Below are positions 51,881 through 63,055 of a DNA stretch of 64,000 nucleotides, one piece after another. This DNA comes from Pictodentalium vernedei. Its lineage: Eukaryota; Mollusca; Scaphopoda; Dentaliida; Dentaliidae. Both the position numbers and the translations under genes were made by a program. Numbering within the stretch: position 1 is the first letter of the stretch; each line of letters opens with the position of its first letter. The notes under the pieces are model-generated. The model worked only from the letters and a program-made list of their open reading frames with translations. It had not been told where the DNA came from and did no database searches. The stretch is taken from contig CM062296.1 of assembly GCA_031216915.1 (NCBI GenBank), forward strand, positions 58,526,584 through 58,590,583, written 5' to 3'.

Positions 51881-54116
51881 TGTTTCCTTTTATGTGTCGC
51901 GACATTACACTTGTCAAGTGGCATTATTGTAACACCTGTCAAATTCTGGGATATCTACACTTGTACAAAGTGCTAGTTCAGCACTTAGTAAGTATTAAAT
52001 ACATCACTTCAAGTGTAGTTTTTAACACTTTAGTTTTTGGCGTGTACTGGTCGGGTAGAATGCCAGTATATGCTGTATACTCTCCTCAGTACACATGTTT
52101 ACACTAATTTCGGGTGTCAGTGAGATAGTGTGAATATATTCATGACCTTGCCAAGAAATGGGACCATATTCCAGTTGCAAACTCTTGAGAATTCTGTTTT
52201 ATCTCCATTGGCTGGTCGTGGGTACACTGAAAGTCGGAAATGGTTACTGGAGCAATACAAATCATATTTCAGCAAAAAAATACCTGTTGAAATAGTCAAT
52301 CAAAGCAGTTTATGTTCGATTTACTCTAATTTTGGGAGGTAGGTACCAAATTTCACAACGGAAAAACATATTTTGTCTCAATCGGAAAAAAAACCTTTTT
52401 GTGCCTTGTGTCCGATATTGTTTACACCCCCCCTCCCCTCCCCCTGTGGTTACAGGAAAATATTTTGTTCTCATAAAAAAAATTAATGAAAAAAATCTAC
52501 AAAGAAATTTAGGCAGCATCAAGATTATGATTCGCACTATGCACCAGTCGTTTACAAATGTCCAGGGCTAATAATTTCAGTCGCCTTTTCCCGGTAGGAA
52601 TGACACAAAATACACCAGCGTATCGGTCCTGATGCCATTTTTTAAAATTGCCATTGAATATCCCATATAATCAAAAGGTGCCATATTGACCCCCTCATGC
52701 GAAGACATTTCCTACAACAATTCCAACTGGATGAACAGGCGCCATATTGACGTCCGTCGCTACAAGTCGAGTCGGCAAATCTTTATACATCAATCAATTG
52801 AGCTTTCCTAAAGGGCATGTTCCTAAACTACTACCAAATCAGGAAACACCATACGAAAATAACATCGCAGATTCAATGTTTTTGCCAGAGGTGCCGCTAG
52901 TACCTCATTGCAGAGAAGGGAGTCGGCTGCCGAGAAGCGGGTCTTTACTCGCGCTAGCAGTCCCACAATGACATGCCGAAGCATGCGTGTCTTGAAAGTC
53001 GAAGGCCCGAGATGATGAAGTTTGAGAGGAGTTCCCCTCCCATCAGAGGGGGACACCTCCTCCCAACCTCACCCAACTCTCCCAATGAATTATGAAAGCA
53101 TTCAGAACGGATTTGTGGTGTATTCTTGCTTTACTTCGAGAATAAAGCACGGACAAAATGAGTGACGAAACTGGGAAAGGCATTGTCCACCCCCTATAGC
53201 CCCCTTGATCCGAATGCAGTAAGGGCAGCGGCTCCCTCTGCCCCCGATTTTTCGGCGTCCCTGGCTCTTGCATTTATTTTCGTTGAGAGAGATTCTACAA
53301 TACTTTGGAGTGAAAATTGAAAAAAAAAACAATTTAAACGGAAAGCGGTGCAGTTGCGATCCGATCAAAGGCCTCTATCCGCTTGTGTGACCCCATACCA
53401 CTGTGGAGGAACTTCTCCTTGACTTTATATGCTCTCCCATGCGATGTTTACGAGCTTTGCGTACAAATATCCCGATGCTCTGTCCATTACTTCTCTCGAA
53501 ACCTCTGGAAATCTTCGAATTATGCGGGCCGACATTTTGTTTTAAGGAAACGCATTTTTGCATGTAACAGTACTCTCTTCTACTCGGGGGAATTTGGGGC
53601 GCCAATTTTCCATCGCATTAGCCAATGCAACCCACAAATTGCCTAAAACCGCCCCATTAGGGCAGTAAAGCCATAGTTTCTTCCTTGCGTGTGGCCCTGA
53701 AACAAACTAGTTCCCCTTCCCGGCTATCCCATAAGGCCTTGTGTGAGGCCCCGATTATCCAAAGAATCCTGAAAGTTGTTAAAAGTCGTCACGGGAACGA
53801 CAATAACTGAGGTTTCTGACATCTCAAATGTATATTTCTTTGTCCCTGTATCCCGATAAATTCGGCCTTTTGATTGGTCGACAAATAGCCATGGGAAAGG
53901 GTGCACCAACATCCAAGGTACATGAGAGCGTGCAGCATCCAGGGTATAAGCACACGCGAAACATCGGGGGTATATGGTTTCAATGAAAGCTTTTCGCTTC
54001 GCCTCGCCTCATTATAAAATTCGAATCAAAAACCCAGAAAATAGTGACAAATATCATCAGATTTCCCAACATACAATCATAAAAAAATACAATAAGAACA
54101 AATAATTCGTCCCCCT
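51881..54116. other. Long gene-free stretch
   Basis: About 2.2 kb with only short, overlapping frames (none above 112 codons) and no recognised domain or structured repeat. Confidence 0.4.
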
Positions 54117-54172
54117 CAGTTCCAATGTGTTGTTCTATGTGCCTACTGGCACATAGAACACATTGGAACTCA
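54117..54172. repeat. Short perfect hairpin
   Basis: gttccaatgtgttgttctatgtgcc pairs with its complement across tactg (one mismatch), with no second copy in the window. Confidence 0.8.
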
Positions 54173-54319
54173 GCGAACGGTATGTCAACAAAATACTGCT
54201 TACTCGTTTCCTTAACGACCCAAATGATGAAATTCTATCTGTTGTCTTCTGCGATTATAAAAACACAATTATTATCACGAATTTGGTCCAGATAATTGTG
54301 TGGCGGAGAAATGCGTCCT

Positions 54320-54515
54320 CAGTTTAATTTCCACTAATTTGTATTGTGTTTCAAGGGGGACAAAAACTTGATCTCCGCCAACATGTATGGTAAATGGAGA
54401 TTTAATACCTGAACGTCTCATTTAAACACCTCGCCGGCGGCTCGGTGTTTAGAAACCGACATCCAAGTATTAATTAAATTTCCACATACCATACATGTAG
54501 GGGGAGATAACTTAT
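54320..54515. repeat. Imperfect foldback element
   Basis: atctccgccaacatgtatggta pairs with taccatacatgtagggggagat. Inner arms are aatggagatttaatac / gtattaattaaatttcc, with a GC-rich centre (ctcgccggcggctcg). Confidence 0.65.
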
Positions 54516-55457
54516 AATGTCCTTCCCCGGACATATCAGTTATAGCAATTAACTTCATTAGCACATGGATACAAACGATCCGAATAGTCACCCTACCACT
54601 ACACCTAGTCGCCCCTCCGTGGAAGGGCTTCAGGTCGCCTTAACTTCCCTCGAACGCACACCGGGGAGCATGTTCGACAGTGACGTCTTGTATATTGGTG
54701 TAATTTTGGTGTAACTTATATTCTGTTTTTTCTGTGTTACGGCGTAGATTTGCGTCAGTTGCCAGCTTGAATTCATTTAATGTAAGTTACAAAATGACGT
54801 TCTTATCAATTTGTATCATAGTATCCATATTCCCAACTAACTGTATATTACTATTTTCTTGAGTTTGGCATCAAATCAAGTCATTGTTGATTTCGTAGCC
54901 ATGACTCGTTTTCATGCCAAGCTCAACATGTGAAGCAAGGGTATGTGTGTCTGTAGGGAGGGGGGGGGGGGTATTTACTTCGTGAACCGGCTCAGCAAAA
55001 GACAAAACATTTTTTTCAGCATTTCAAGTCGTGTCACGAATTTTGGATTATCACGAAAGTATTTCCAGAGGATCAATTTAGTTTATGGATATACCCTAAT
55101 AATCTTAAGCTATGCCTTGGTTTTGGCATGGTTATAGCTGTGGTTCGAAAATGAGTAGCGACAAGGCAAAGTCCAGTAGGTGTAATACTTAAAGAGACGA
55201 GGGTAATTCGAAATTACTTATCTATTGTGTACAAATTTTCGCACTTGTTTTGTTGAATAAATTATCTGATAATGCAAAAACACGTGTCCAAATTGGTATA
55301 GAACAAATCAGTAATTTAAAGTAAATAGCACATACAGACGAAATAAGTACAAATGTAACAGATGTTGTAATTATTTTGAACGGATTTCACTGAAAATATG
55401 AGCTGGAAGGCGACAAGCACTCAATTCTGTCATTGCATGTATACAATAACTCCATAT
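54516..55457. other. Gene-free stretch
   Basis: A G-run at about 54959-54972; no gene recognised. Confidence 0.35.
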
Positions 55458-55511
55458 CGTCGTCTAAGTGCTAGAATGGGACATAGGACATTCTAGCACT
55501 GACGCGACGTT
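55458..55511. repeat. Short hairpin
   Basis: cgtcgtctaagtgctagaatg pairs imperfectly with cattctagcactgacgcgacg around ggacatagga. Confidence 0.7.
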
Positions 55512-55685
55512 ATCACGGGTCAAGGGCTGCGCGGTATTCGAAAATGAATACCGGTATAAGTGTTAAAAAATAACGCGGTATACCGGTATATCGAAAGACT
55601 GTTCAGACATCTGGACATACGTACCATAATCGGGACTTGGTCATTCACAATCAGAACAAATCATCATGTCTTGATGATACAGTTC

Positions 55686-55940
55686 AAATAACTCTTTACA
55701 CGTGGCAGACGATATCAAAATATATTTTTTTAAATATTGGTTTATCGATTACTTTAAAAAAATATTCAACAAAACCATATCAAGTGACCCCTCATTGGAA
55801 CGAGCTTGTCGAGCTCGTTCCAATGAGGGGTCACATGATAAGTTTTTTTTTTATTTTTTGGAAAAATAATATATGTTCAACTGCACAATTTGTGTATTAC
55901 CCGGTTAAGATGCGACCAATTCGTTAGGCACAGGGATAAT
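55686..55940. mobile_element. Degenerate palindromic MITE, subfamily B
   Basis: The core cccctcattggaacgagctt...gtccaatgagggg-type palindrome and the arm catatcaagtgacc are present. The ends are decayed (ataactctttacacg ... cgttaggcacagggataat), so the TTAA sites are lost. Confidence 0.65.
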
Positions 55941-56760
55941 ATTATTCGTTCGGGACTACAGCTAAAAAAACTCAGGACATCTTGAAACTTGAACTGAGGG
56001 TAAATAAATAATGACGATAAACCGATATTTTTGCAATTACAGCGGTATTCAATCGGTACTGGTTTGAATACCGATATATATCGGTTTATCGATACATCGT
56101 GTAGCCCTACACGGGTCCCCCAAGAATCGGCTCTTTATTCGGGAAGCCAACGCGTATTGGGCTTGAAAATCTCAAACTGGTCTGTCGAGAGGACCACCAT
56201 CTGGTCAGTAATGTGTTTTGATCATTTTCGAAGTTCGAAGTGTTTGTTGGTGATACAATACAATGGCGTATCTCGGGCGAGAGCACCGAGGCTTTCGGAG
56301 AGCACCGAACACTGGAGAAAGATTCAGGACCACTCGAGAGAGAGCATCCCCAAAAAAAACACAAAATCCCCAATTTTGAGCATTTCTGCTTGTTGTTTAT
56401 CGTGTTATCGACACATCTTTGTGTTACTTAATACTGGCAATGAGATCGCAAACCGAAAGAAACAAAATGCTTACGCAATCTTCAGTTTTCTTCAATTTCT
56501 TTCCAGGAAAATTAAAAATATTCCGTGTGACAACCGAAAACTATTTACAAAATTACCGCCAGAACTGGGGAGAGCACTCAAAATCGAGGAGTAGTCATTC
56601 AACAGTGCGTATCAGTCGGAACGAGCTGTCTCGTAAACTCAAAATATTTTGTATCCACCATGGAAGCCGAAAACGGTTGCCACCCTTTGTACCACTCAGT
56701 TGTAAACAATTCTACAGTTTCGTTTCGATGATAAAAGCCACTTGATGCTTCATAAATAGA
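55941..56760. other. Gene-free stretch
   Basis: Overlapping frames up to 187 codons (56031-56594) show no domain, lack plausible coding character and run opposite other frames; not accepted as genes. accggtat/ataccgat-type words recur at about 55550-55590 and 56040-56100. Confidence 0.35.
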
Positions 56761-56907
56761 GGATATGGAATGAGTGTTTTTCTCATATAATATTTATGAA
56801 AAGAGTCTAAGAATTTTCCGTTTTGGCGAGCCTCTGGCGAGCGCAAACAGAAAATTCTGACGAGTTTCATAAATATTATATGAGAAAAACACTCATTTCA
56901 TATTCTG
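56761..56907. repeat. Single-copy foldback element
   Basis: gatatggaatgagtgttttt pairs with aaaaacactcatttcatat. Inner arms are catataatatttatga / tcataaatattatatg and gaattttc / gaaaattc, with the centre at gagcctctggcg. Confidence 0.8.
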
Positions 56908-56956
56908 TTTATCATATGACACACACACGCACAAATTAGCCACTTAGTATGACTTT

Positions 56957-57165
56957 TTAACCCATCACCTAACTTGAGTTTCAGACGGCACTTGGAAAAA
57001 CATCCTCGTATAACTAAAAAATTTCATTTTTTGCTTCCAGAACATAGGTTATGACTCCTCATTGGAACGAGCTCGTTCCAATGAGGGGTCATAACCTATG
57101 TTTTGGAAGCAAAAAGTGAAAATATAAAGAAATGAATGACGTTTTTCTTGTAGGTAAAAGATTAA
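56957..57165. mobile_element. TTAA-flanked palindromic MITE, variant of subfamily A
   Basis: TTAACCCATCACCTAACTTG ... TTGTAGGTAAAAGATTAA. The arms read gcttccagaacataggttat / ataacctatgttttggaagc instead of the usual gtctcaaaaacatagg. Confidence 0.75.
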
Positions 57166-57224
57166 TACAATATAACCCACCTCAAATAGGACAGATAAAG
57201 TAAATTTTCCCTACTGAAATTATG

Positions 57225-57395
57225 CAAATGTCACCCAGTTGTATTTTGTTCAGCCAATCAAATTGTCCAGTTTTGAAATTGACCAATGAAAGCTCCCAAC
57301 TCTAATTATGCAAATTATGAAAATGTGGCCCAGTTTTATTTTGTTCAGCCAGTCAAATTGTCTAGTTTTGAAACTGACCAATGAAATTGACGGAA
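57225..57395 (+). repeat. Tandem duplication, ~85-bp unit
   Basis: cccagttgtattttgttcagc...attgtccagttttgaaattgaccaatgaaa is followed by a near copy from about 57324 (cccagttttattttgttcagc...). Non-coding. Confidence 0.65.
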
Positions 57396-57834
57396 AGCTT
57401 TATTTATCACTGATTAATATGAAAACAAAATATCAAACGTTTTAAAGTGAACAAAACGGACGAGTCATATGATAAAAAGATGTACCACTCCAATAACGGC
57501 GTCATGTTCTTGTTAGTTTTGACGTATATTTTTGTGGTTGTTTGGCAACTCACGATCACCAACAGAGATACAATGGCGGACCCAATTTGATATTAAGGGG
57601 CCGGGGCGGGGATCCATTACAGTATATCGAGGGGTACATGGCAGCTCTGACGGTGGACGCGGGGTCTACGATGCCCTCAAAGAAGTGTAGCATGTGGCAT
57701 TGTGCAAAAATATTTAGGCATACAGAACTTTTATCCTGGCATACCAGTGGAAAATACCTGGAGGGTAGTATCATGGGTACTTCCTTATTGTACATGTATC
57801 CCTGACTTATATCGTCAGGAAAATCGATTTTCGA

Positions 57835-59340
57835 TAAAGATATTTCCTTGAAGTTATTATAAGAGTGAGAAAGATCCAATTAAGAAGGAAGTAATTGCTG
57901 ATAAAACACATGTGAGATGAGTAGAAAACAGAGGCAGAGAGCTATTCTTGACTCTTTTAGAGCAGAATAATCTGAGAAACAGAATTCTTGGCGCCTAATA
58001 ATATTCATCAGGAATTTTTCAAAAAGTTTAAGTTGGTAGACTAAAGCGTTATTATTTTAAACGAATTATTGTACCTCGATAAACTAACTCCCGGTCATTT
58101 CCCTCACTAGAGTATATGTTCTTATGATAGTCCAGCAACGTTAAAAGTTAGAATTCGCTTGTTACAGTATCAAGGTACAAACACGGAGGTGGTTCAGTTC
58201 GGACTAGGCGCTCCTTTCTCTTCCTAAGAACTGTACTTCTATCTTCTTACTCTATATCAGTTAGGGAAATCTAACCTATTTGTATCATTTTATAGTATTT
58301 TCTATTTTTCTTTATTAGCGAATTATTTGCGTCAACAGGTATCTTATTGTACACGTTCTTGATAGAAGGAATTGGTCTCACTGTCTTCTCGTTTGCTACC
58401 TGTTAAAATTACTATGAGTGGAAACGACCACAGATAAGCTCACAGCTTACTGTCGAATCCACACCCAATGATAATGTAAGCTATGTATTACCATACAAAT
58501 TCTTTTGAAATAAATACTGTTTAAACTAAAAGATGTTCTAATGATCTCATTGGCAGTTTTTCAAATTATTTCCTGTATATATTTAAATGGCACCTTTATA
58601 CTTTCAAGGGATGATATCGTTGTTCATGGATAGGACATAAATGGTGCATGAAACATAGGAATACGTATGTTTGTTCAACCCTTTACCCAACGAGTCGGCC
58701 GCATCCCCCACCCCACCCCCCTTCGTAATATGCAACTTCAGCAGGTGAAAAAATATTATTTTTCCAAAACTTTCAACAAAACCATATCATGTTACCCCTC
58801 GTTGGAACGAGCTCTTCGAGCTCGTTCACGGGATACTGTCACATGATATGGTTTTGATGAATTTTTTGGACAAATTTGAATAATAATAAATGTTGATATC
58901 GTCTGCGTTGGGTAAAGGGTTAAAAGCACTTGGAAATGGACGCACACAGTTGGCTAAAATGACAACTGCAGTACCTTTCCGCGGTTTGCCGTCTGTCGAC
59001 TTTAGTCGCCTGTCGCGCCAAAAGAGTTAATGGCTGATTATCGGTGAAACAGTTGCTACTACGAAGCTTTGTCACAAAAAGCTGAGTTTTTTATTAATTT
59101 TAACATACTTAGCTCTCAGGTCTGTCTGTTGTTTTGGTTTACTAAATATTCCAAAATGAATCTGGGCTATTTATGGCAAAACCAATTAGAAGCAACGACT
59201 TCACAGATAATCCATATTGAAGAATATCTATTAGTAAGACACCTACCAACACTAACTAAAGATCCACTTTGGCACTTTGTTTAGCGAATGTGTTTTTACA
59301 GTAAGTGACAAGGTTTTTTATTCTTCACAGGAAAACAATT
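57835..59340 (+). repeat. Segmental duplication, copy 1 (longer)
   Basis: Matches 61590-62560 in order: gagctattcttgactctttt, cagaattcttggcgcctaat, gactaaagcgttattatttta, then aaaagatgttctaatgatctc through the MITE at 58674-58923 to gcgaatgtgtttttacagtaagtg. About 450 bp (58070-58525) are present here and absent from copy 2, so one copy gained or lost a segment. Confidence 0.75.
58674..58923. mobile_element. Palindromic MITE, subfamily B, inside the segmental duplication
   Basis: TTCAACCCTTTACCCAACG ... GCGTTGGGTAAAGGGTTAA. The right half of the central palindrome has mutated (gttcacgggatactgtcac). Confidence 0.75.
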
Positions 59341-59480
59341 AGCAAAGCTCACCTCCTTGACTTCAATTGATGGAAAGGACAGAGTCTGTGTTATATGTCA
59401 AGAAGTGCACACGTTGTTATAATAAAAAGAAAAAAGTTACATAACATCAAAAGATGGTGAAAAGTCCGTTTTTTTCATTT

Positions 59481-59731
59481 TTAACCCTTTACCTAACATG
59501 AAAAGCAGACGACACTTGCAAAAAAAATTCTTGAACAACTAATTTTTTTCATTTTTTATCTCAAAAACATAGGTTATGACCCCTCATTGGAACGAGCTCG
59601 ACGAGCTCGTTCCAATGAGGGGTCATAACCTATGTTTTTGAGACAAAAAATGAAAAAATAATGAAAATTAACTGACGATTTTTGAGAATAGCGCTGGCCG
59701 GTTTTGGCCGTTACGTTGGGTAAAGGGTTAA
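59481..59731. mobile_element. TTAA-flanked palindromic MITE, subfamily A
   Basis: TTAACCCTTTACCTAACATG ... TTACGTTGGGTAAAGGGTTAA. Core cctcattggaacgagctcga. Same orientation as 16552-16793. Confidence 0.86.
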
Positions 59732-60184
59732 ATGGGTTGTAACAGATAATAGTTACTGACACTGGGAGTTGTTAAGAGAAAGGTGTGTTTGTGAGGATAT
59801 TTTGTAAATTTACAATACGAATATGCAATTTTCATGAAAGATATGAGCAAAATACTCGATATTCTTGCAACCCATATGTATGGAAATTTCAAACAGGTGA
59901 GCGCGAAATCGGGCCATTCTGAATCCCCAGCTAGATCTGGCACTTTGAGAGTTAATGCTACATTTGAGGTTTGTGATAAAATCTTTAAAACAAATATTCA
60001 ATGAAACTTTTCAATCATTCGCACCTCTGAACTCAGAGTGCGAACATCCTAATTATCACCTTAATTATGGAAACACTGGAACTACCAGCGCGACTGAAGA
60101 GAACAATAGCAGCTCTGGGCATCTCTTGCCCTGTCACCTGGACTGTCCAGGAGGCAGGCAAGAGAGTTCATCGTTGAAGAGCAC
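59732..60184. other. Gene-free stretch
   Basis: Nothing beyond short frames is recognised; it leads into the retroelement module. Confidence 0.3.
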
Positions 60185-60995
60185 GACACCACCACACCTT
60201 CTTCGGGGAGAGGTAGCACTTTTTGTGAGAGGAACCCCTCTCACACTGGTCCTCACCCGAAGAAGCCTGGACCTGGCCCTGAAAAGGAAAAGAAGAACAG
60301 CAAGAAGAAAAAGAGCCAATCCACCAGGCGCCGGGATGCCCGGCGGCTGGAGACGTTCCTGAAAAAGAAGAAGGAAGAGAAAGCGGAAGAGAAGACGGAG
60401 GAGACCACTACCATTTCCTCCCCTCCATCTCCTGTGACTCCCATCCACTCCCCAGCTGCCTCTCCTTTGAGGGGCAACCTGGAGGATGACGATATCACCA
60501 GCGAGTCGGAGACGGAATCGGAAACTGGTTCTCTGATGTCTCCCTCTCCAATTTCATCCCCCTCTCTGGTTCAGGAACAGGCACGGATACTCTCTGAGCA
60601 AATTCACAGCCTAAGAGAAGACATTAGGGAAACTAAAGACCACAACAAGACCACGACGGCACTAACAGAACAAAGCAACAGCCACAGCACCAACACTCCT
60701 GAAGCAGCAAGGACTCGACCATTCCACCCCAGTCAGTCCTCCATTATCAACAGCCCAACTACACCAACAACTACCACAGTCTCTCCTTCCCAGCCACCTC
60801 CACCCAAAAAGAAGAAAAAACGGCATAGACGACGCTAAAACCATCACAGACACCTGCCGAGTACCTGAACCTTCTCCTCCTTTGACACACCTAGACATAT
60901 GAAACCAACCATCTACAGTCACCGAGGGTCGAAAGGGGCTTGTCCCCCAAATCGTCCCTGCGCGCCTTCGGCGCGTCAAACCATTTTGTTCGTTC
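60185..60995 (+). mobile_element. Retroelement 3' module, copy 2, containing a Lys/Pro/Ser-rich reading frame
   Basis: The outer blocks match 51600-51880. Between them the frame is open from about 60240 to a stop at 60836-60838: very basic at first (EKEKKNSKKKKSQSTRRRDA), then Ser/Thr/Pro-rich with a short helical stretch (EQARILSEQIHSLREDIRETK) and a basic end. This could be the ORF1/gag-like C-terminus of the retroelement; low complexity prevents a firm family call. Confidence 0.45.
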
Positions 60996-61007
60996 AATGA
61001 AACATTA

Positions 61008-61220
61008 GTACAGTACAGCCAGCGGGGACTGGTCGTAATCCACGGGTGGGTAGTGATGTCCTTGCATGCGTTTACCAGGTACTAATAAAAACATCATCAG
61101 CAAAATTCTAATAAAATAAATTTTTGATGACTATTTCTATAATAAGTGTTTGGAATCTAATATTAGTGCGTCCGTGGAAATATTGCCCACCAGTGGAAGT
61201 GACTAGTCCACGGCGGCCGT
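61008..61220. mobile_element. Dispersed element H, copy with both ends
   Basis: tacagtacagccagcggggactgg at the left and an imperfect inverted ccacggcggccgtactgca at the right. The interior is related to 7917-8173 in reverse orientation (gcatgcgtttaccaggta, tttggaatctaatattagtgcgtccg). Confidence 0.6.
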
Positions 61221-61352
61221 ACTGCAAATATCGTGAATGAAATGAGACCAATCATTTAATACTGGCATAACATGGCAACATGAGCTGTACTCCATACTGT
61301 CTCGTTAGTTGTCGGGAATGAAGGCATCGATTATCACACTCGGTTGTAAGAA

Positions 61353-61380
61353 AGAACTATTTATTTATTTATTTAAATAT

Positions 61381-61423
<43 letters not shown>

Positions 61424-61456
61424 TTTTATTTATTTATTTTATTTATTTATTTATTT
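61353..61456 (+). repeat. (TTTA)n microsatellite
   Basis: About 25 TTTA units with occasional slips, followed by repeat G sequence shared with about 625-765. Confidence 0.9.
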
Positions 61457-61589
61457 GTGTTTAAGTTCACATACTTATGCACTGTGGCTAATCCTGATCG
61501 CGACAGTTTTTTACGGGTGGCGGAAGTCGGAGTACTCGGAGAGAACCACCGAGCATCGACGAGCAACTGACAGCTTCTCGACGTCGATT

Positions 61590-62560
61590 TTCGATAACGA
61601 TGTCTCCTTGAAATTATTAGACAATAAGATTAGCAGAAAACAGCAGAGCTATTCTTAACTCTTTTGGCGAGGAATAATCTGAGAAACAGAATTCTTAGCG
61701 CCTAATATTCAACAGAAATTTTACAAAAAGTATCGTTAGACTAAAGCGTTATTATTTTAAAAGATGTTCTAATGATCTCACTGACAGTTTTTCAAATGAT
61801 TTCCTGTATATATTTAAATGGCACCTTTATACTTTCGAGGGACGGTATCGTTGTTCGTGGATAGGACATAAATGGTGCATGAAACATAGGAATACGTATG
61901 TTTCTTCGACCTTTACCTAAATGAATCGGCCGCACCCCCCCCCCCCCCCGTAATATGCAACTTCAGCAGTTGAAAAAATATTATTTTTGAAAAACTGTCA
62001 ACAAAACCATATCATGTGACCCCTCGTTGGAACGAGCTCGTCGAGATCGTTCCAAGGAGGGGTCACATGATATGGTTTTGATGATTTTTTTTGAAAAAAA
62101 ATTGAATAATAATAAATTTTGATATCGTCTGCGTTGGGTAAAGGGTTAAAAGCACTTGGAAATGGCCACACACAGTTGGCTAAAATGACTACTGCAGTAT
62201 CTTTCCGCAGTTTGCCGTTTGTCGACTTTAGTCGCCTGTCGCGCCAAAAGAGTTAATGGCTGATTATCTGTGAAACAGTTGCTACTACGAAGCTTTGTCA
62301 CAAAAAGCTGAGTTTTTTTATTACTTTTAACCTACTTAGCTCTCAGATCTGTCTGTTGTCTTGGTTTACTAAATATTCCAAAAGGAATGTGGGCTATTTG
62401 TGGCAAAGCCAGTTAGAAGCAACGACTTCACAGATAATCCATATTGAAGAATATCTATTAGTAGGACACCTACCAACACTAACTAAAGATCCACTTTAGC
62501 ACTTTGTTTAGCGAATGTGTTTTTACATTAAGTGATAAGGTTGTTTTTATTCCTCACAGC
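61590..62560 (+). repeat. Segmental duplication, copy 2 (shorter)
   Basis: Collinear with 57835-59340, lacking the ~450 bp at 58070-58525. Identity is high over the MITE and the following cacacagttggctaaaatgac ... actaaagatccactttagc segment. Adjacent 61455-61585 is repeat G. Confidence 0.75.
61905..62149. mobile_element. Palindromic MITE, subfamily B, inside the segmental duplication
   Basis: The left end is decayed (TTCGACCTTTACCTAAATG, with a C-run at 61937-61949). Right end GCGTTGGGTAAAGGGTTAA. Core ggaacgagctcgtcgagatc. Paralogous to 58674-58923. Confidence 0.75.
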
Positions 62561-62995
62561 CCCTGCCCACTTGGTCAATGGAAAGAGGCGACTATCCCGA
62601 CCCTGTGACATCCCTGACTGTCTTATAGATTTTCTACACAGTTGCAGAATTGCCGAACAAAGATATTTGGTTGTGAATCGTGAAGGATTCAGCCGCACGT
62701 TTTACCGGAATGCTCCTTTACATCACGGGTAACATTTCGTCATTCACCATCACAACCGGAGTCTACCAAACACAAGATGTGGTTCAAGCTTTGTGGATAA
62801 ATTAATATCCAACATATTTCAACACAGCACGATGACACTTATTCGATCTCTGTTGTAAAATTCCGATTCCTGTGTCCGAAAATTGATTTATTATGTCAGA
62901 ACATGGACCAATACTGTAAAACGTTTACAATTGTCTTTACTAGAAGACTGTCTTCTACTTATCAATATAACTAATATAACTGACTAAAATGAATC
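62561..62995. other. Gene-free stretch
   Basis: A 66-codon frame (62532-62732) follows a splice-acceptor-like tttttattcctcacag but has no recognisable domain. Confidence 0.3.
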
Positions 62996-62996
62996 A

Positions 62997-63055
62997 GCAT
63001 TTTAAAAGATATGGCAATTTGCCAGTTGGCAAATTGCCACATCTTTCAAAATGCT
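62997..63055. repeat. Short hairpin
   Basis: agcattttaaaagatatggcaatttgcc pairs imperfectly with ggcaaattgccacatctttcaaaatgct around agtt. Confidence 0.78.

Noticed and set aside
56031-56594. 187-codon plus-strand frame
   Set aside because: No domain, no plausible conserved composition, and competing frames on both strands.
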